Of a stretch of DNA of 64,000 bases, positions 50,766-64,000 are shown piece after piece. The translations under genes were made by a program, and so were the position numbers. The notes beneath the pieces were generated by a model. The model saw only the letters and a program-made list of their open reading frames with translations. It ran no database searches and was not told where the DNA came from. Position 1 is the first letter of the stretch. Every line of letters starts with the position of its first letter. Where the stretch lies: positions 4,464,001 through 4,528,000 of the forward strand of contig JASJZH010000003.1 of NCBI GenBank assembly GCA_037178975.1. The letters are read 5' to 3'. This DNA comes from Oscheius tipulae (Eukaryota > Nematoda > Chromadorea > Rhabditida > Rhabditidae).

Positions 50766-51098
50766 ATTTGTGTTCTGCTCTCCAAGTTCTAGCTTTGCCT
50801 GTTTCCTGTTTAGCCATTTTTTTTTTCGAAATTCACAGCCCCTATTCCTCTGTTGTATTTTCCCTTCTAAGAGTCCGGTCAACCGTCTGTTTATTCCTCA
50901 CGTGCCCACGCCCCTTTTGTGTGTGGCGAATTCCTATAGTACTTCTCCCTGTCCATATTTCTGTCTTTGTATGTTTTTTGCCGTGTTCATGTGTCACTGT
51001 TCTGCCTCGTGTTACCACCCCCACGATTGCTCTCAACCTATTGGCTACATTCCAAACGCCATTTCCTGAATAGTAACTTTTCTCTATATCCTTTTAGG

Positions 51099-52267
51099 CG
51101 ATACTACGGCGAGTATATAAAGGATGTCGAACTTTTGAACAGCGTAAGAGAGATTCGCTCGTCTGATACTCGCCTGTCCAGACAGATTTTGAGCAACGAT
51201 GAGAATATCATCTTTGTGGGTGAGTGACAGTTGTCTCCATGAAAAAGTCCATGTCTAGGTGGTGTTCCGAGATCAGGAACCACACTTATGAGAGCAATGC
51301 TGGATGCTCATCCTCAAATCAGATGGTAACCTTGAAGTCATCCTATATTCTACACGGATTCAGCGGGGAAGAGACGATGATCATCCCGGCATTGCTTCAG
51401 ATGCGTCAAAATTGGAGAGTCAACTATTTCAATGAAAGTAACACTGCCCAGACGGCAATGGACGAAGCCACTTCGGCCTTTTTGCTAGAGGTCGGTCTAG
51501 GCGTGAAAATACTCATAGATAACTGCAGATGATCGCGAAAAATGGAGAACAGAATGCGAGATTGTGCAATAAAGATCCACTAACAGCCGTCTACTCTCAA
51601 TACCTGTACGAGCTATTCCCCAATTCTCGCTACATTTTGATGATACGGTAGGAATGAAGAAAGCACTAGTTGGTCTGATTCTAGAGACGGTCGAGCAGTT
51701 GTGCATTCGATGATCAAACGAGAAGTCCCCGTGGGTGGATTCAATAGAAAAAGTCCAAAGGTAAGTAGGAGACATCTTGAAAATAATGCCTGTTTGAGCA
51801 AATGCTATCCGAATGGAGTCGTCTGATTCGTAAGATGTATAAAGAATGTGCTGACATGGCTCCGGGAGTTTGTCTCGTCGTCTACTACGAGCGTCTTGTC
51901 CAGAAACCGGAAAGTGAAATGCGAAGAATATTGTCTTTTCTCGAGGAACAATGGAGTGGCAATGTTATTCGGCACGAGGAATTGGTCGGTGGAGAAGTCA
52001 AGCTGAATCCGCACGAGTTCTCGACAAGCCAAGTTGCCGAGGCCGTCAATTTGAAGGCGCTTCAGAGCTGGTTCGGTAGTTATCCCCTGAGTATCATCCT
52101 AGAAATTGACAAGATTGCTCCCATGCTCAAGTTTCTAGGCTCGTGTTTATTCTTCCATTACAAAATCTAATTCAGGATACGATACATCGATAGCCACTCC
52201 CAGCTACGATATCTTCAAGACGGATGAATTTTACGAGAGGGCTCCGTACAGTCAGATTACTGCTTGA
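51099..52267 (+). CDS. tpst-1: Tyrosylprotein sulfotransferase (N-terminus unresolved)
   Basis: TPST is a Golgi type II membrane enzyme that transfers sulfate from PAPS to tyrosines of secreted proteins; in C. elegans it modifies cuticle collagens. Exons from 51099 encode the whole luminal catalytic domain: [21 protein letters not shown] (PAPS 5'-phosphosulfate loop with the catalytic Arg), CGEET (catalytic Glu), LCNKDPLTAVYS, FPNSRYILMIRDGRAVVHSM (3'-phosphate binding), VVYYERLVQKP, and NLKALQSWFG to MLKFLGYD. It ends APYSQITA-stop. The first exon seen starts at an acceptor TCCTTTTAG with a phase-2 join (RRYYGEYIKD), so the exon with the initiating ATG and the N-terminal membrane anchor must lie upstream, in 50766-51075; I could not fix it. 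The stop is 204 bp before the acyl-CoA synthetase start, same strand, compatible with an operon. Confidence 0.92.
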
Positions 52268-52470
52268 TGTAGTCAATAAACATTCAAGAATTGTTCTCTT
52301 ACCGATCTCAGGTCACACATGTTTCGAGACAAACAAGTTCTTCCTCAAAACAATGCTCTCCTCCTTTGGATGGCATCTCTCACGGTCATCGTGTTGTTGT
52401 TATCAGATTTTATCAGAGTAGACTATTCATTCGCCCTCGTCACAAACCTCATACACACATTTTTAGAGTT

Positions 52471-55575
<3,105 letters not shown>

Positions 55576-55863
55576 AGAGTTTTGACAATAAAATCTTTTT
55601 ATATTTATGAACCAGAAGAGCACTCAAAAGCCAGTAAAACCATATAGACATTAATATATACTCGGGTCTTTGACGACGGGGGTCGTGATCACAGAATGGA
55701 GCGATTCTAGAAATAGACTACAAACTATGTACAGGGGCAAAAGTGGCAAAATGTACAGAATACCGAATATTTTCAGAATAACCCGTTTGGATAGACAGTG
55801 AACTGATAACTGGACTCACTGGAAGTGAATCAGTTACCAGTTCCAAAAAAAAAGAAAAAATGA
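55576..55863. other. Convergent 3' intergenic region
   Basis: This short gap separates the stops of the acyl-CoA synthetase (+) and ZER1-like (-) genes. It includes the ACSL polyadenylation signal. TGGTAACTGATTCAC near 55824-55840 mirrors GTGAACTGATAACTGG near 55798-55813 as a small inverted repeat. Confidence 0.45.
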
Positions 55864-58800
55864 TTAGGACATGCTGGCAGACTCTTCGGTCTCCATCGGC
55901 GTTTCATCCGTACTATGTCGTGAACTGAACACTCTGTTTTGGAGAATGAATCAATGACTCACTGTTTCAAGATGTTCTCGATCACTTTTTCCGCGAGTTC
56001 TTTCGTCGCGGGATTTGTTCGAGAGTCCTTGGCCAGGTCCTCCAACAGAGGAACACCACCTTCTTCGGTCACGTAATAGCAGTACCTGAATACTCGATCT
56101 GCAGGTGATTTCTAGTTACGAAGTTTAATGAACAAGTAGTTCTTAAAGTACACTCACTTGGCTCCGTCCGTTGTTGTCAGATTGGCTAAGGCCCAGACGG
56201 CCCAGTGTTGACTGGCGGGAGCATGCCAGAGAGGGAGTAACCGAAGAATCGGGCGGAACGATCGGTAGTTGATGAATCTCCTTGTTTTCAGATCCCATTT
56301 CTCTGTTGCCTAAAATCTTTTGTCATTAATTTGTGACAATCAGACAACTCACGCTAATGATCTTCTCCATGACCTCGTTCCTGTCCGAGGCTATCTCATT
56401 CCAAGCATCTTCGCCATCACTGACCATGTGAGCGAGAACGCCAGCACTGTTATAGCTGATCTCGATAGACTCCTCAATCTTCGTCTCCAGTAGATCTCTG
56501 AATTTCTCTTTCAATCAAAATTTATATGGATCCCACGTAAAAATCTTGATGTAATCAGCATTCATCAAACGATAACGAAGGGCAGTTTCCGCGACGTTTC
56601 CGATAAGACCCATCATATTTCTAACTAATTCCCTGAGAAGTGGATTTAAAAAGGAATATCCAATGAGACTCACTTCTCTCCATGGAAAGTGTTATAGCAC
56701 TTTTGGAAGAGAATCAGTCCCTCGGCATCAAGGAAGCGACTACAGTTGGGAGGTGTCTCGTCGGTGATGTTCCACAAGAAACTCCAGCCGACTTCCATCA
56801 CATCATCGCAGGTATTCGAGGCCAGTTTCCGTTTGATCTGTTCCAAAATCATCTCGATGGCTCCGTAACCGCCAATCTGTAGTTTCTGATCGCCTTCGAC
56901 GTGACAAGCCATCGAATTCAAGAGGAAGACAACAATTCTCTGGGTCAATTGGTCCGCGTTGTGATGTTGAAGAACACTAACGAGAATGATAGCTAGTCGA
57001 CTGAAACGACTTGAATGAAGAGATCCAAATATAACTCCCACCTGTAGTCGAAAAGGATCTCCTGTGGGATTTCGAACTGGCACAGACTGAGACAACAGTT
57101 TCGAACCATGACTTGTTCCTGCAAAAGTTTTTCGTTTTAGTGATGTTAATCCAAATACCTCCAAATGCCGTTGCATGCCGTCGAGTAGAGCTCCAACCAC
57201 TAGTTTCTTTGTATCGCGGTTCATTAGAACCTTGCGGATGATGTAGAATAGACTAGCAGATCCGGCTATCTGAAGAGTACTGTCTTCGAGGTGCCGTTGC
57301 ATAGCTTCGAGAACCAAGTGCAGAGCTTCGGCTTGTCGTTTCTGAAGTGACTTTATTAGCCTGAATCAGCTAAATGACCTACCAGTGGCGCGCTGTTTCC
57401 AAACCGGTAAAGTTGATAACTTTCATTCAGAACAGACTGAAGGAGGCCGGCTCTTTCGCGGTATACTTGTAGAGCTGTTATGACCTGGAATTTTTAGATG
57501 AAACGATAAACAAAAGACAAACAAACCTGGTCCTCGTTGGCATCGCCAGAAATTTGTTCCGCCGGGATTTCCAAAAAGTGACTGGCGTTGTCACAGTTGA
57601 ACAAGCCCAAGAACTTCAATTTCCTCGTAAGAAATCTCAGTCCAACGATGTCAGATTTGACAGTTCCTCGGGTAAAAGACATGTCTTCCGGTGGGACAGG
57701 CCAGTCATTGATACTGGGCTGCGAGGCAAGATTGGTTGAGGAAAGATCTAATTTTTCGAGGTTGGGTAGACCCGTGACAATTCGATGTAGGGTTGTGACC
57801 GGCTTTGGATACATACCCGTGTCCTTTGTAGACTGCGAAAGATCCAAGTACCTGCAATGGAAAATCAGTTAAAGACTATCCAATATAATCGGTTTCGAAC
57901 TCCAAAAAAGAAACTCACTTGAGGTCTTTGAGCATGACAATGTTATCGATGGCTTTGTATAGATCGGGAACCTCGTAAAGTATTAAAGTCGTCAGATTGA
58001 GACTGTTCAGACAGCGGAGATCGTCAACTTTCGACCAGTAGGAAATGTCGAGTTTCTGGAGATTTTCCAATGGTTCGAGGACCCGTATCAAGAAATCATT
58101 CACTGAATCTTCCTCTTCTTCGGGATATCGTTTCAACTGAAATGTTTTCATAGACAAGTATTTTGTGAGACTGACTTTGGGTAATAGTAGACTAGTTACA
58201 CCGGGACATCTACTCGTAAAGACCGGGAGTTCTCGTTCTTCTTCTGTTGGAATGAGAGGAAGATCCTCCAAAATGTTCTGATTCCAGATCTCGGAAGCAG
58301 GGGAATAGGGTGAAGTGAAACCATTTCTAAACAGACAGTTCCACACAATAAGCGGGATAAGAAACCTCTCAGGTGGTCGTTCTGGCATCTGGTCGAAGAC
58401 CATTTCGTAAGCTTGTTGATTGGCCTGTTGAGCAATGCCCAAATGCTGAGCTTGACTCGGACCTCCTCCTCTGGCTTCTCTCATCTGATCCAGTCGATCT
58501 CCACCACCCTGTGTGATCAGATCTTCTTCGCCCAAAACAGGAATGTTCATTATGGCCACTCCGTTTTTCCTAGAACTGAGGATCATGCTTCGATACCCAA
58601 AGAGGAGTGTACCTTCGCGGTAAAGGTCGTCGTAAGAGGTCCATGGAAGACATTCGCAACGTCGCGAGTTCTAGTAATTGGACATTTTTATTGTCGAGAA
58701 GAACATTGGCTTGGTCGGTGATTCCCTGCAAAAAAAGATTATCTTTCTTCAATTTCTGATTACACAACTGTTTTGGATACACAAAACTCACCTTGACATC

Positions 58801-59169
58801 CGTGAGATCCAATTGACTAATCCTGTAATGTTGAGTCAACAACTCCGTCAAGATCTCGTCATTGAGCGTCGCTCCTGTCAGATTCAAATTATCCAATCGG
58901 AAGTTGGAACTGTTGAAGAAGGCCTTCAGAGTGTTATCCACCGGCCTCGTGGCTGCTTCGTTGAACGAGTTCCACATCTTCCGATGTTCGTCAAAGACAG
59001 CATGAGATGCTCCACTTGGTAGTGGGCAGTCTGCGTAAACTTCCGTCACAGCATCTGCTTCGGAGTTTAACAGCATCAGATCTGTGTGTCTTTTTGCCAG
59101 GGCTGCAGCTGACATTGAGAGTAGTGTCGGGGCCCGTAGTGGAATGTCCGGCGCCCCTTCCTTCATCAT
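55864..59169 (-). CDS. zer-1: ZER1/ZYG11-family substrate receptor of CUL2 ubiquitin ligase
   Basis: ZER1 and ZYG11 proteins are receptors of Cullin-2 ligases; in vertebrates they bind Gly/N-degrons and, in worms, ZYG-11 controls meiosis. This minus-strand gene encodes the family layout: an N-terminal LRR region (NLNLTGATLNDEILTELL, ISQLDLTDVK, LQKLDISYWSKVDDLRCL), the LGLFNC and SGDANEDQV linker, then armadillo-type repeats. In the C-terminal half CDDVMEVGWSFLWNITDETP, YNSAGVLAHMVSDGEDAW and YVTEEGGVPLLEDLAKD match ZER1 especially well, so I prefer ZER1 over ZYG11. A Gly/Gln-rich insert (residues near REARGGGPSQAQHLG) sits in the LRR part. The first ATG (59169) follows a TTTCCAG acceptor. 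It ends METEESASMS-stop. The armadillo groove should bind N-terminal glycine degrons, by family inference. Confidence 0.9.
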
Positions 59170-62100
59170 AATTTCCTGGAAAGAACAGAATAAGTTTGAT
59201 AAAATGGTCTCTTTGGTGAGATGGGATGAAACGTGCCGCTGACAGGCAGGTCTGCCGGCATTAGATGTGAATGGATTGGGGAACAGGATATCTGGACTAG
59301 AAAATGAGGCATGGCTGCCGGACAACGGAGAGAATAAGGCCACTTCGTCATTGCCCTTTCTAATTGGCTGCTACTGACTGTTGGGTTCAACTGTCCCCCA
59401 GACAAGAAAGAAGGGAAAAGGAACAAAAAGTAATAGTTCCATTTTTGAGTTGAATCTGTTGAAGTGCCTAAAAAGAGAGGGGGAGTTGGGAATTGAGATG
59501 AAGGGGAACTCAATCGGGAATGCAAAGCTGCGAGATGACGTCGCATCTTGAGTCTTCCCAACCATAGATTTGCAGAAAAGTGAGCCAACTGTTACTATTG
59601 GAATAACTAAAGGTGCTAAATCGATTCAAAATGAGGAAAGTGTCAGTCTCTGAATGGGGGCCCCCGACGACCTCGGTCAACACAAAAAGCAAGAGAACCT
59701 GACTTCGAGAGTATTTGCACGAAGGATTGAAATCATGAAGAATCTCTTCTTGGGATAGTTTTTCATTTTCGAAAAAGGAGGCTGGTTAGACAGGAGAAAA
59801 CAATCGGTCAGATTGTTCTTTGAGGGCGTCAACAAGGCTCCTAATTGCTAAATTTGTCGCTCTTTGACGTCAAACAGCGGCTGTTTTTTGAGCGAGGAGA
59901 AGATAAAAAAGTGTGAGAAGTTCACACGGCCCAGTAATTGGCGGGAGCACATGACACTTTATCCAAATGGGACGCCGGCCTGGATCACGTGAGTCAGCAA
60001 CTGTCGGTCCTCAATCAGCTGATTGGTCATTTGAATAGAAAGATAACAGTCAGAAATGGCTGAAGCCTTGTCAACAGTGGAAATATCCAGAAGAGTCTGG
60101 TCACAACAAGTTTTGCTTAGCAGCCATTTGGAAATTGGCGGGGGAAGAAGGAAGAGATAAGAGGAGAACCTGAGTTAGGATGAGAGAAGTTTAGTCAGTC
60201 TGTTATGGCATTCCATCTAATATTTGTGCGTAAGGGAAGCCCTTTGCCACTGACGTCGCGTCATGACGACATGTCCACTAAAAACAACAGTGATATGATT
60301 AGTCTTTGTCTCAAAGAAAACTTCTGGAACCTTGAAGAGACTTTGACTCAAAGTACAAGACGCCATTTTACAGCAGTCGGCGACAAACTGATAGCAACAG
60401 ACAGGTCTACTGGTCAAGAGACGATGGGAATACCCGGGAGGAAGTAAATCAGACGAGGTGGTACGGGAGAGAATCGTTATCGGGCTGTCCCAGACGGAGC
60501 CAAACACGTGTTCTTCGCCGGCGGGCGTCAAGAAAAGAAAACAAGGACTCTTCTTTGTACTTTGTAGTCAACAGCCCTTTGTACTTGGAAGACCTCAAGA
60601 GAGAATGGATTCACGGGAGAACTGGAGTAAAAAGGGGCGACTGATAAAACGACCCAGATCGGTAGAGAGTCTACACACTTTGAGATCTTCTGGAAAAGAG
60701 AGATAAGAGCTGTTGATGATAACTTACGAAAGTGTATTGGGGAGGCAAATTGGGCATCTCCGATCAAGACATATTAGGAATATGAAAGGATTAGATCGGA
60801 CGAAAATATCTGTCTCCTGGCAACTGTTACCACGGTTGAATGACTTACTCAGAAGAATCATCCTCATCAAAGAGAATAGCCTCAATCAGATCTTGCTACT
60901 CGTCAAATAAAAAGTTATTTGGTAGAGATACCGATGGGACTAATTTTAGAACACGCAGTTCTGGACAACCGAAGAGATCTTGAGAAGAACCCCGAAATCA
61001 GCTGGGTGAGGTAAAAACATCGCACATGATGTTGTGCTCGAAAGGAACTCGTGGAGCCGATTAGTAGTCCGCAAAGAGGCTTTAGTAAACAGCATTTCAC
61101 TAATGGCCGCTGAAAGTTATCGAAGAGGACGATGACTAGGCTCCTGTTTGTGCTGAAGCACTTCTTTTGGCTTTGAATGGTTTGAACGATCTTTTATTAG
61201 TGGATCATTTGAATTTTAGATAGTCCAAACTTTTTCAGATTTCAAAAACTGTTAATATAACCAGCTAGCCCATCGAATTTCAAATTTGCTGCCTATCAAA
61301 GGGCTGATTCACCAGTTCCGTCGTCCTCAAAAGGCCATCAAAACTGGTTTGTTTCGAAACAGAACTTTTTAGATAATCCGTCTTGAGAAAAGAAAAAGAT
61401 TGGAAATTCTAGAGAGACCTTAAAAGATAAGAGTCTTTGGGTTAAGCATAGTAAGCGGAGGGTGGAGCGGAATCGATCGTCGGGGTGGGAGGCTGTCCCG
61501 GCTGCTGGGGCGGGCGAGACACGAGACATATTCCACAATCATATGTTCATTTTTTATGTTTCTAACTTCTTCTTTCGAATTGATAATTTTTCGAAGAAAT
61601 ATAGTCTCTAAATCTGTTTTCATGAAAGGAAGGGCAAGAGACGCATTCGATAAGAAAAGAATATCTTGTGACCAGACAGCTGGCTAAGAGAACAGGCCGC
61701 TCTGGTCGCCGAGACATAAAAATGAAGAAAGGCTGGATCAAGTTCTCTTCCCTTGACAAAAACATAAAGTTCTGAAAATAAATGAGAGCAGAAGGGACCG
61801 AGAGTGGAGATTGGACAAACAGAAGGAGCGGCTGGTCGGGTCCGGAGAGTCAAAACAAAGACTGTGGGAGCAGCTAAAATTGGGACTATCCAAGAGGGGG
61901 AGGGGGGTTGTTTTTGTAGAGAGTCAGAATGCCGCTTGGATGACAAAGAAGACGTCAATGAGTCAGATGTTTCAGTCACAAAGACCTTTTGCAAGCTACG
62001 GTCAAAAGAAGTACGAAAGAAAAGATTGGTCGCACTGTTGGAGGCAACTCTTTGAACCAAGGAGAGAGATCGTATCGGGCACTTGAGCAGAAGAAAAAAC

Positions 62101-62587
62101 AGCTCGTGAACTCACCTCTTCTTCCGGCATTCTTCGGGGAGAAATGAGCAAGTCGAACAAATGACTGTTGGGTAGAAAACACTCGAGATGGGAGGATTAC
62201 AGAGAGCCAGTTGGCCAGCTGATTGTACAGCTGCACAGCTTGGCGGAAGTCGATAGGAATGGGGAAAACTCTTAAATCTCTTACATTTATGAATGACAAA
62301 CAGAAGTGGTGCGATGGGTGAATCGACTTTCAAAAGCCTCTGCCTTACTTACAGAACTTGGACAAGAACGGTGTCATCTCCAAGCAAGATTCTGTTCTTA
62401 TAGGACTTCATTTCTTTTCTCCTCTACCTCCTTCTTTAATACCAATATCTTTGCGCTATATAGTTCAGGTCAGGTAAAGCGGTCATATCTGTAAAGCAAT
62501 TAGCAATTACTACCCATTGTTCTGGAAAGCTGGGTCTATTGATTGAGAGCATCAGCTATCTACCACTTGCTCTAAAAGGTCATTCAG
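59170..62587. other. Intergenic region, no gene seen
   Basis: More than 3 kb without a supported exon on either strand. The part up to about 60.2 kb is the likely promoter of the ZER1-like gene; the rest flanks the PDZ gene. Open frames are short and lack domains. Confidence 0.45.
59936..60142. promoter_or_regulatory. Cluster of transcription-factor-like motifs
   Basis: Within about 200 bp lie two ATTGGCGGG motifs (about 59936 and 60133; inverted CCAAT plus E2F/GC-box-like), CACGTGAGTCAGCA at 59986-59999 (E-box fused to an AP-1/MARE-like half), and CAATCAGCTGATTGG at 60012-60026 (palindromic E-box with CCAAT). It is upstream of the ZER1-like gene, about 0.8-1 kb from its ATG. Motif matches alone do not prove function. 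Confidence 0.35.
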
Positions 62588-63430
62588 ATGAATCTTCCAT
62601 TTCGATGCTTCCAGTTTTTCTTGGTTAAGAAGGTGCCTAACCCAACTGACCAGATAGCGCTCCTAAACATTCCATGGATTGATAGGAAGATTGTGGTTCA
62701 ACGTGTAAGTTTATTGTTTTTGGTAATAAAAAAATGTCTTTAGATGAGTTTCGGAGCTCAGGCTCTGCTGGCCAGAACTTCGAAAAGTGGTCTTGAACTC
62801 GTGGAAAAGCACGTTCTGAAAGAACTAATAGTGACCATTGACGAGCCTTTAGAGGGGGTGACCCTTCTGTACCATCGTAAGAATAACGAGATAAACTTGG
62901 TCATCGTCCTCGTCGGAGATGCAAACCAAGCTATCTCCTTCGGTCTTCGAACTGGAGATCAACTGGTATCAATCAACCAAAAGGAAGTTAGAACGATGAA
63001 CAAGGAACAGATCATGGAAGTTCTGGGCGCCAAAGAACCGAAGACCATGCAAGTCTGTCGAAGAAGTCGAGACTATGAAGAGTACCTGACCAAGAAAGAA
63101 CGTCTGTTCAGGAAGAAGGAGGTCAGTAATACTTTTGCCTATTCGAATTGTATCGCTTCAATGTAGAACTTCATTCCAATCTTCGTCAGTCTCACCCGTT
63201 CAAGCTCCCAAGCCATGGGTCTTGTGCTGTTCCGTAGGACGATTGACTGTCAAGTTTATTACTTTGTTGCCAAATTGGCCAAGGGATCTCCGGCCGAAAA
63301 AGATGGACGACTACGAGAGGGAGATCATATTGTGACGATTAATGGAAGACATACTGAGACTCTACATCGAGACGAAATCGACGATATTCTGGAACACAAG
63401 TGTAGAATCTCAATGACGGTTTATCGCTGA
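62588..63430 (+). CDS. Tandem PDZ-domain protein
   Basis: Three exons (62588-62704, 62744-63121, 63167-63430) encode about 252 aa. The start ATG immediately follows CATTCAG, a candidate trans-splice acceptor. Two PDZ domains are visible. The first has LEGVTLLYHRKNN, then SFGLRTGDQLVSINQKEV and NKEQIMEVLGAKEP. The second has AMGLVLF (carboxylate-binding loop), KGSPAEKDGRLREGDHIVTINGRH, and LHRDEIDDILEHK. Such proteins act as scaffolds that bind C-termini of membrane or signalling partners; no other domain is present. The C-terminus is the end of PDZ2 (MTVYR-stop). The stop overlaps the end of the convergent gene by 10 bp. Nematodes have several small multi-PDZ proteins of this type; I do not assign an orthologue. 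Confidence 0.82.
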
Positions 63431-64000
63431 AAATAAACAATGTGTCCCATTTGGCTGAGTCGATTCAGAACAGTCAGATACTCTTTGAGCAGTTCGATGC
63501 GTCTTTCCGCCTTCTTCTTTTCCTCCAGATTCTCTCCAATGTAACCAACTAGCCAGGACCTGGCTTGTCTCGTTTTCGACTCTCTCCTAGTCAATTCCCA
63601 CGCCAACTCATCCTTTCCCTCTCTGTAGCTAATAGGTCTTCCCCAATCGAACTCCTGAAATATTTGTTATTCTATCTCTTTCTCAAAACTTACTCACATC
63701 TTCAATTTCTCGGAGCTTCTTGACCTCCTGTTCGAACTCATTCAGAACCGTCTTTTTATGGGTCGTAGTTTGCTTCAATCCGAACTTGCAAGTTCGAGCC
63801 ATTCGAATCGCAGCCCTGTCCGTGATCTGAAGCTCCTTTTTTACCAATCTTTCGATTACAGCATTATTGAAAGAACGTACCCGCTTGAAGATCTTGGCCA
63901 GGATGGACGAGCTGAAGGCGGGATGTGTCCTTACGTTGAGAGGTTGCATGATCAAACGAGATGAGCTGGATGATAATCTGGAACAGTCACTTCTGAGACT
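63421..64000 (-). CDS. Unidentified charged, helical protein (partial)
   Basis: A minus-strand gene that continues beyond the window's right edge. The exon from 64000 down to about 63700 is open throughout (SLRSDCSRLSSSSSRLIMQP...), then a short intron (CTTACTC border near 63690-63700) leads to the last exon ending IVYFQR-stop (63423-63421). The protein is rich in Lys, Arg and Glu with predicted long helices (LNEFEQEVKKLREIED, ENLEEKKKAERRIELLKEYL), perhaps coiled coil. I do not recognise a family. Its coding end overlaps that of the PDZ gene by 10 bp. Confidence 0.65.

Overview
This window is nuclear DNA of a compact animal genome, most likely a nematode. The genes are split by many very short introns, several of only 36-51 nt, that end in TTTCAG. 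Several start codons sit just behind a splice-acceptor-like TTTCAG with no coding sequence upstream, as expected for spliced-leader trans-splicing. The gene set includes a nematode-type tau homologue (PTL-1), a divergent p38-like MAP kinase and a mariner relic. I cannot name the species; another ecdysozoan with trans-splicing is not excluded. All exon models were built by eye from splice signals and reading-frame continuity.

Layout. 1-7.3 kb: a dispersed-repeat copy, then a 13-exon gene (+) for a protein with two BED zinc fingers and a C-terminal STPR-like region. 7.8-10.3 kb: an atypical MAP kinase (-) with a dead mariner transposon in one intron. 10.9-11.8 kb: a small bZIP-like factor (+). 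12.35-14.4 kb: a degenerate SLC13-type transporter (+). 14.5-18.4 kb: PAN2 deadenylase (-). 19.1-20.9 kb: elongation factor eEF1A (+). 21.0-21.5 kb: a small tail-anchored membrane protein (-). 22.5-26.8 kb: a domesticated hAT transposase with a BED finger (-). 26.8-41.2 kb: a gene desert with two tRNA-Arg genes and repeats. 41.2-44.7 kb: two more BED-finger genes (+). 45.3-49.3 kb: ptl-1/tau (+). 49.75-50.77 kb: a large inverted-repeat element. 51.1-52.3 kb: tyrosylprotein sulfotransferase (+). 52.5-55.6 kb: long-chain acyl-CoA synthetase (+) with a composite repeat in an intron. 55.9-59.2 kb: ZER1/ZYG11-family ubiquitin-ligase receptor (-). 62.6-63.4 kb: tandem-PDZ protein (+). 63.4-64 kb: an unidentified gene (-) running off the edge.

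The housekeeping genes (eEF1A, PAN2, TPST, ACSL, ZER1) look intact and do not form an obvious pathway. The distinctive content is regulatory and repeat-derived: four BED-type genes carrying five fingers, one of them an evident captured hAT transposase; a BED+STPR combination; a kinase, a bZIP factor and a transporter whose diagnostic residues have changed; and at least three long inverted repeats able to form hairpin RNA.
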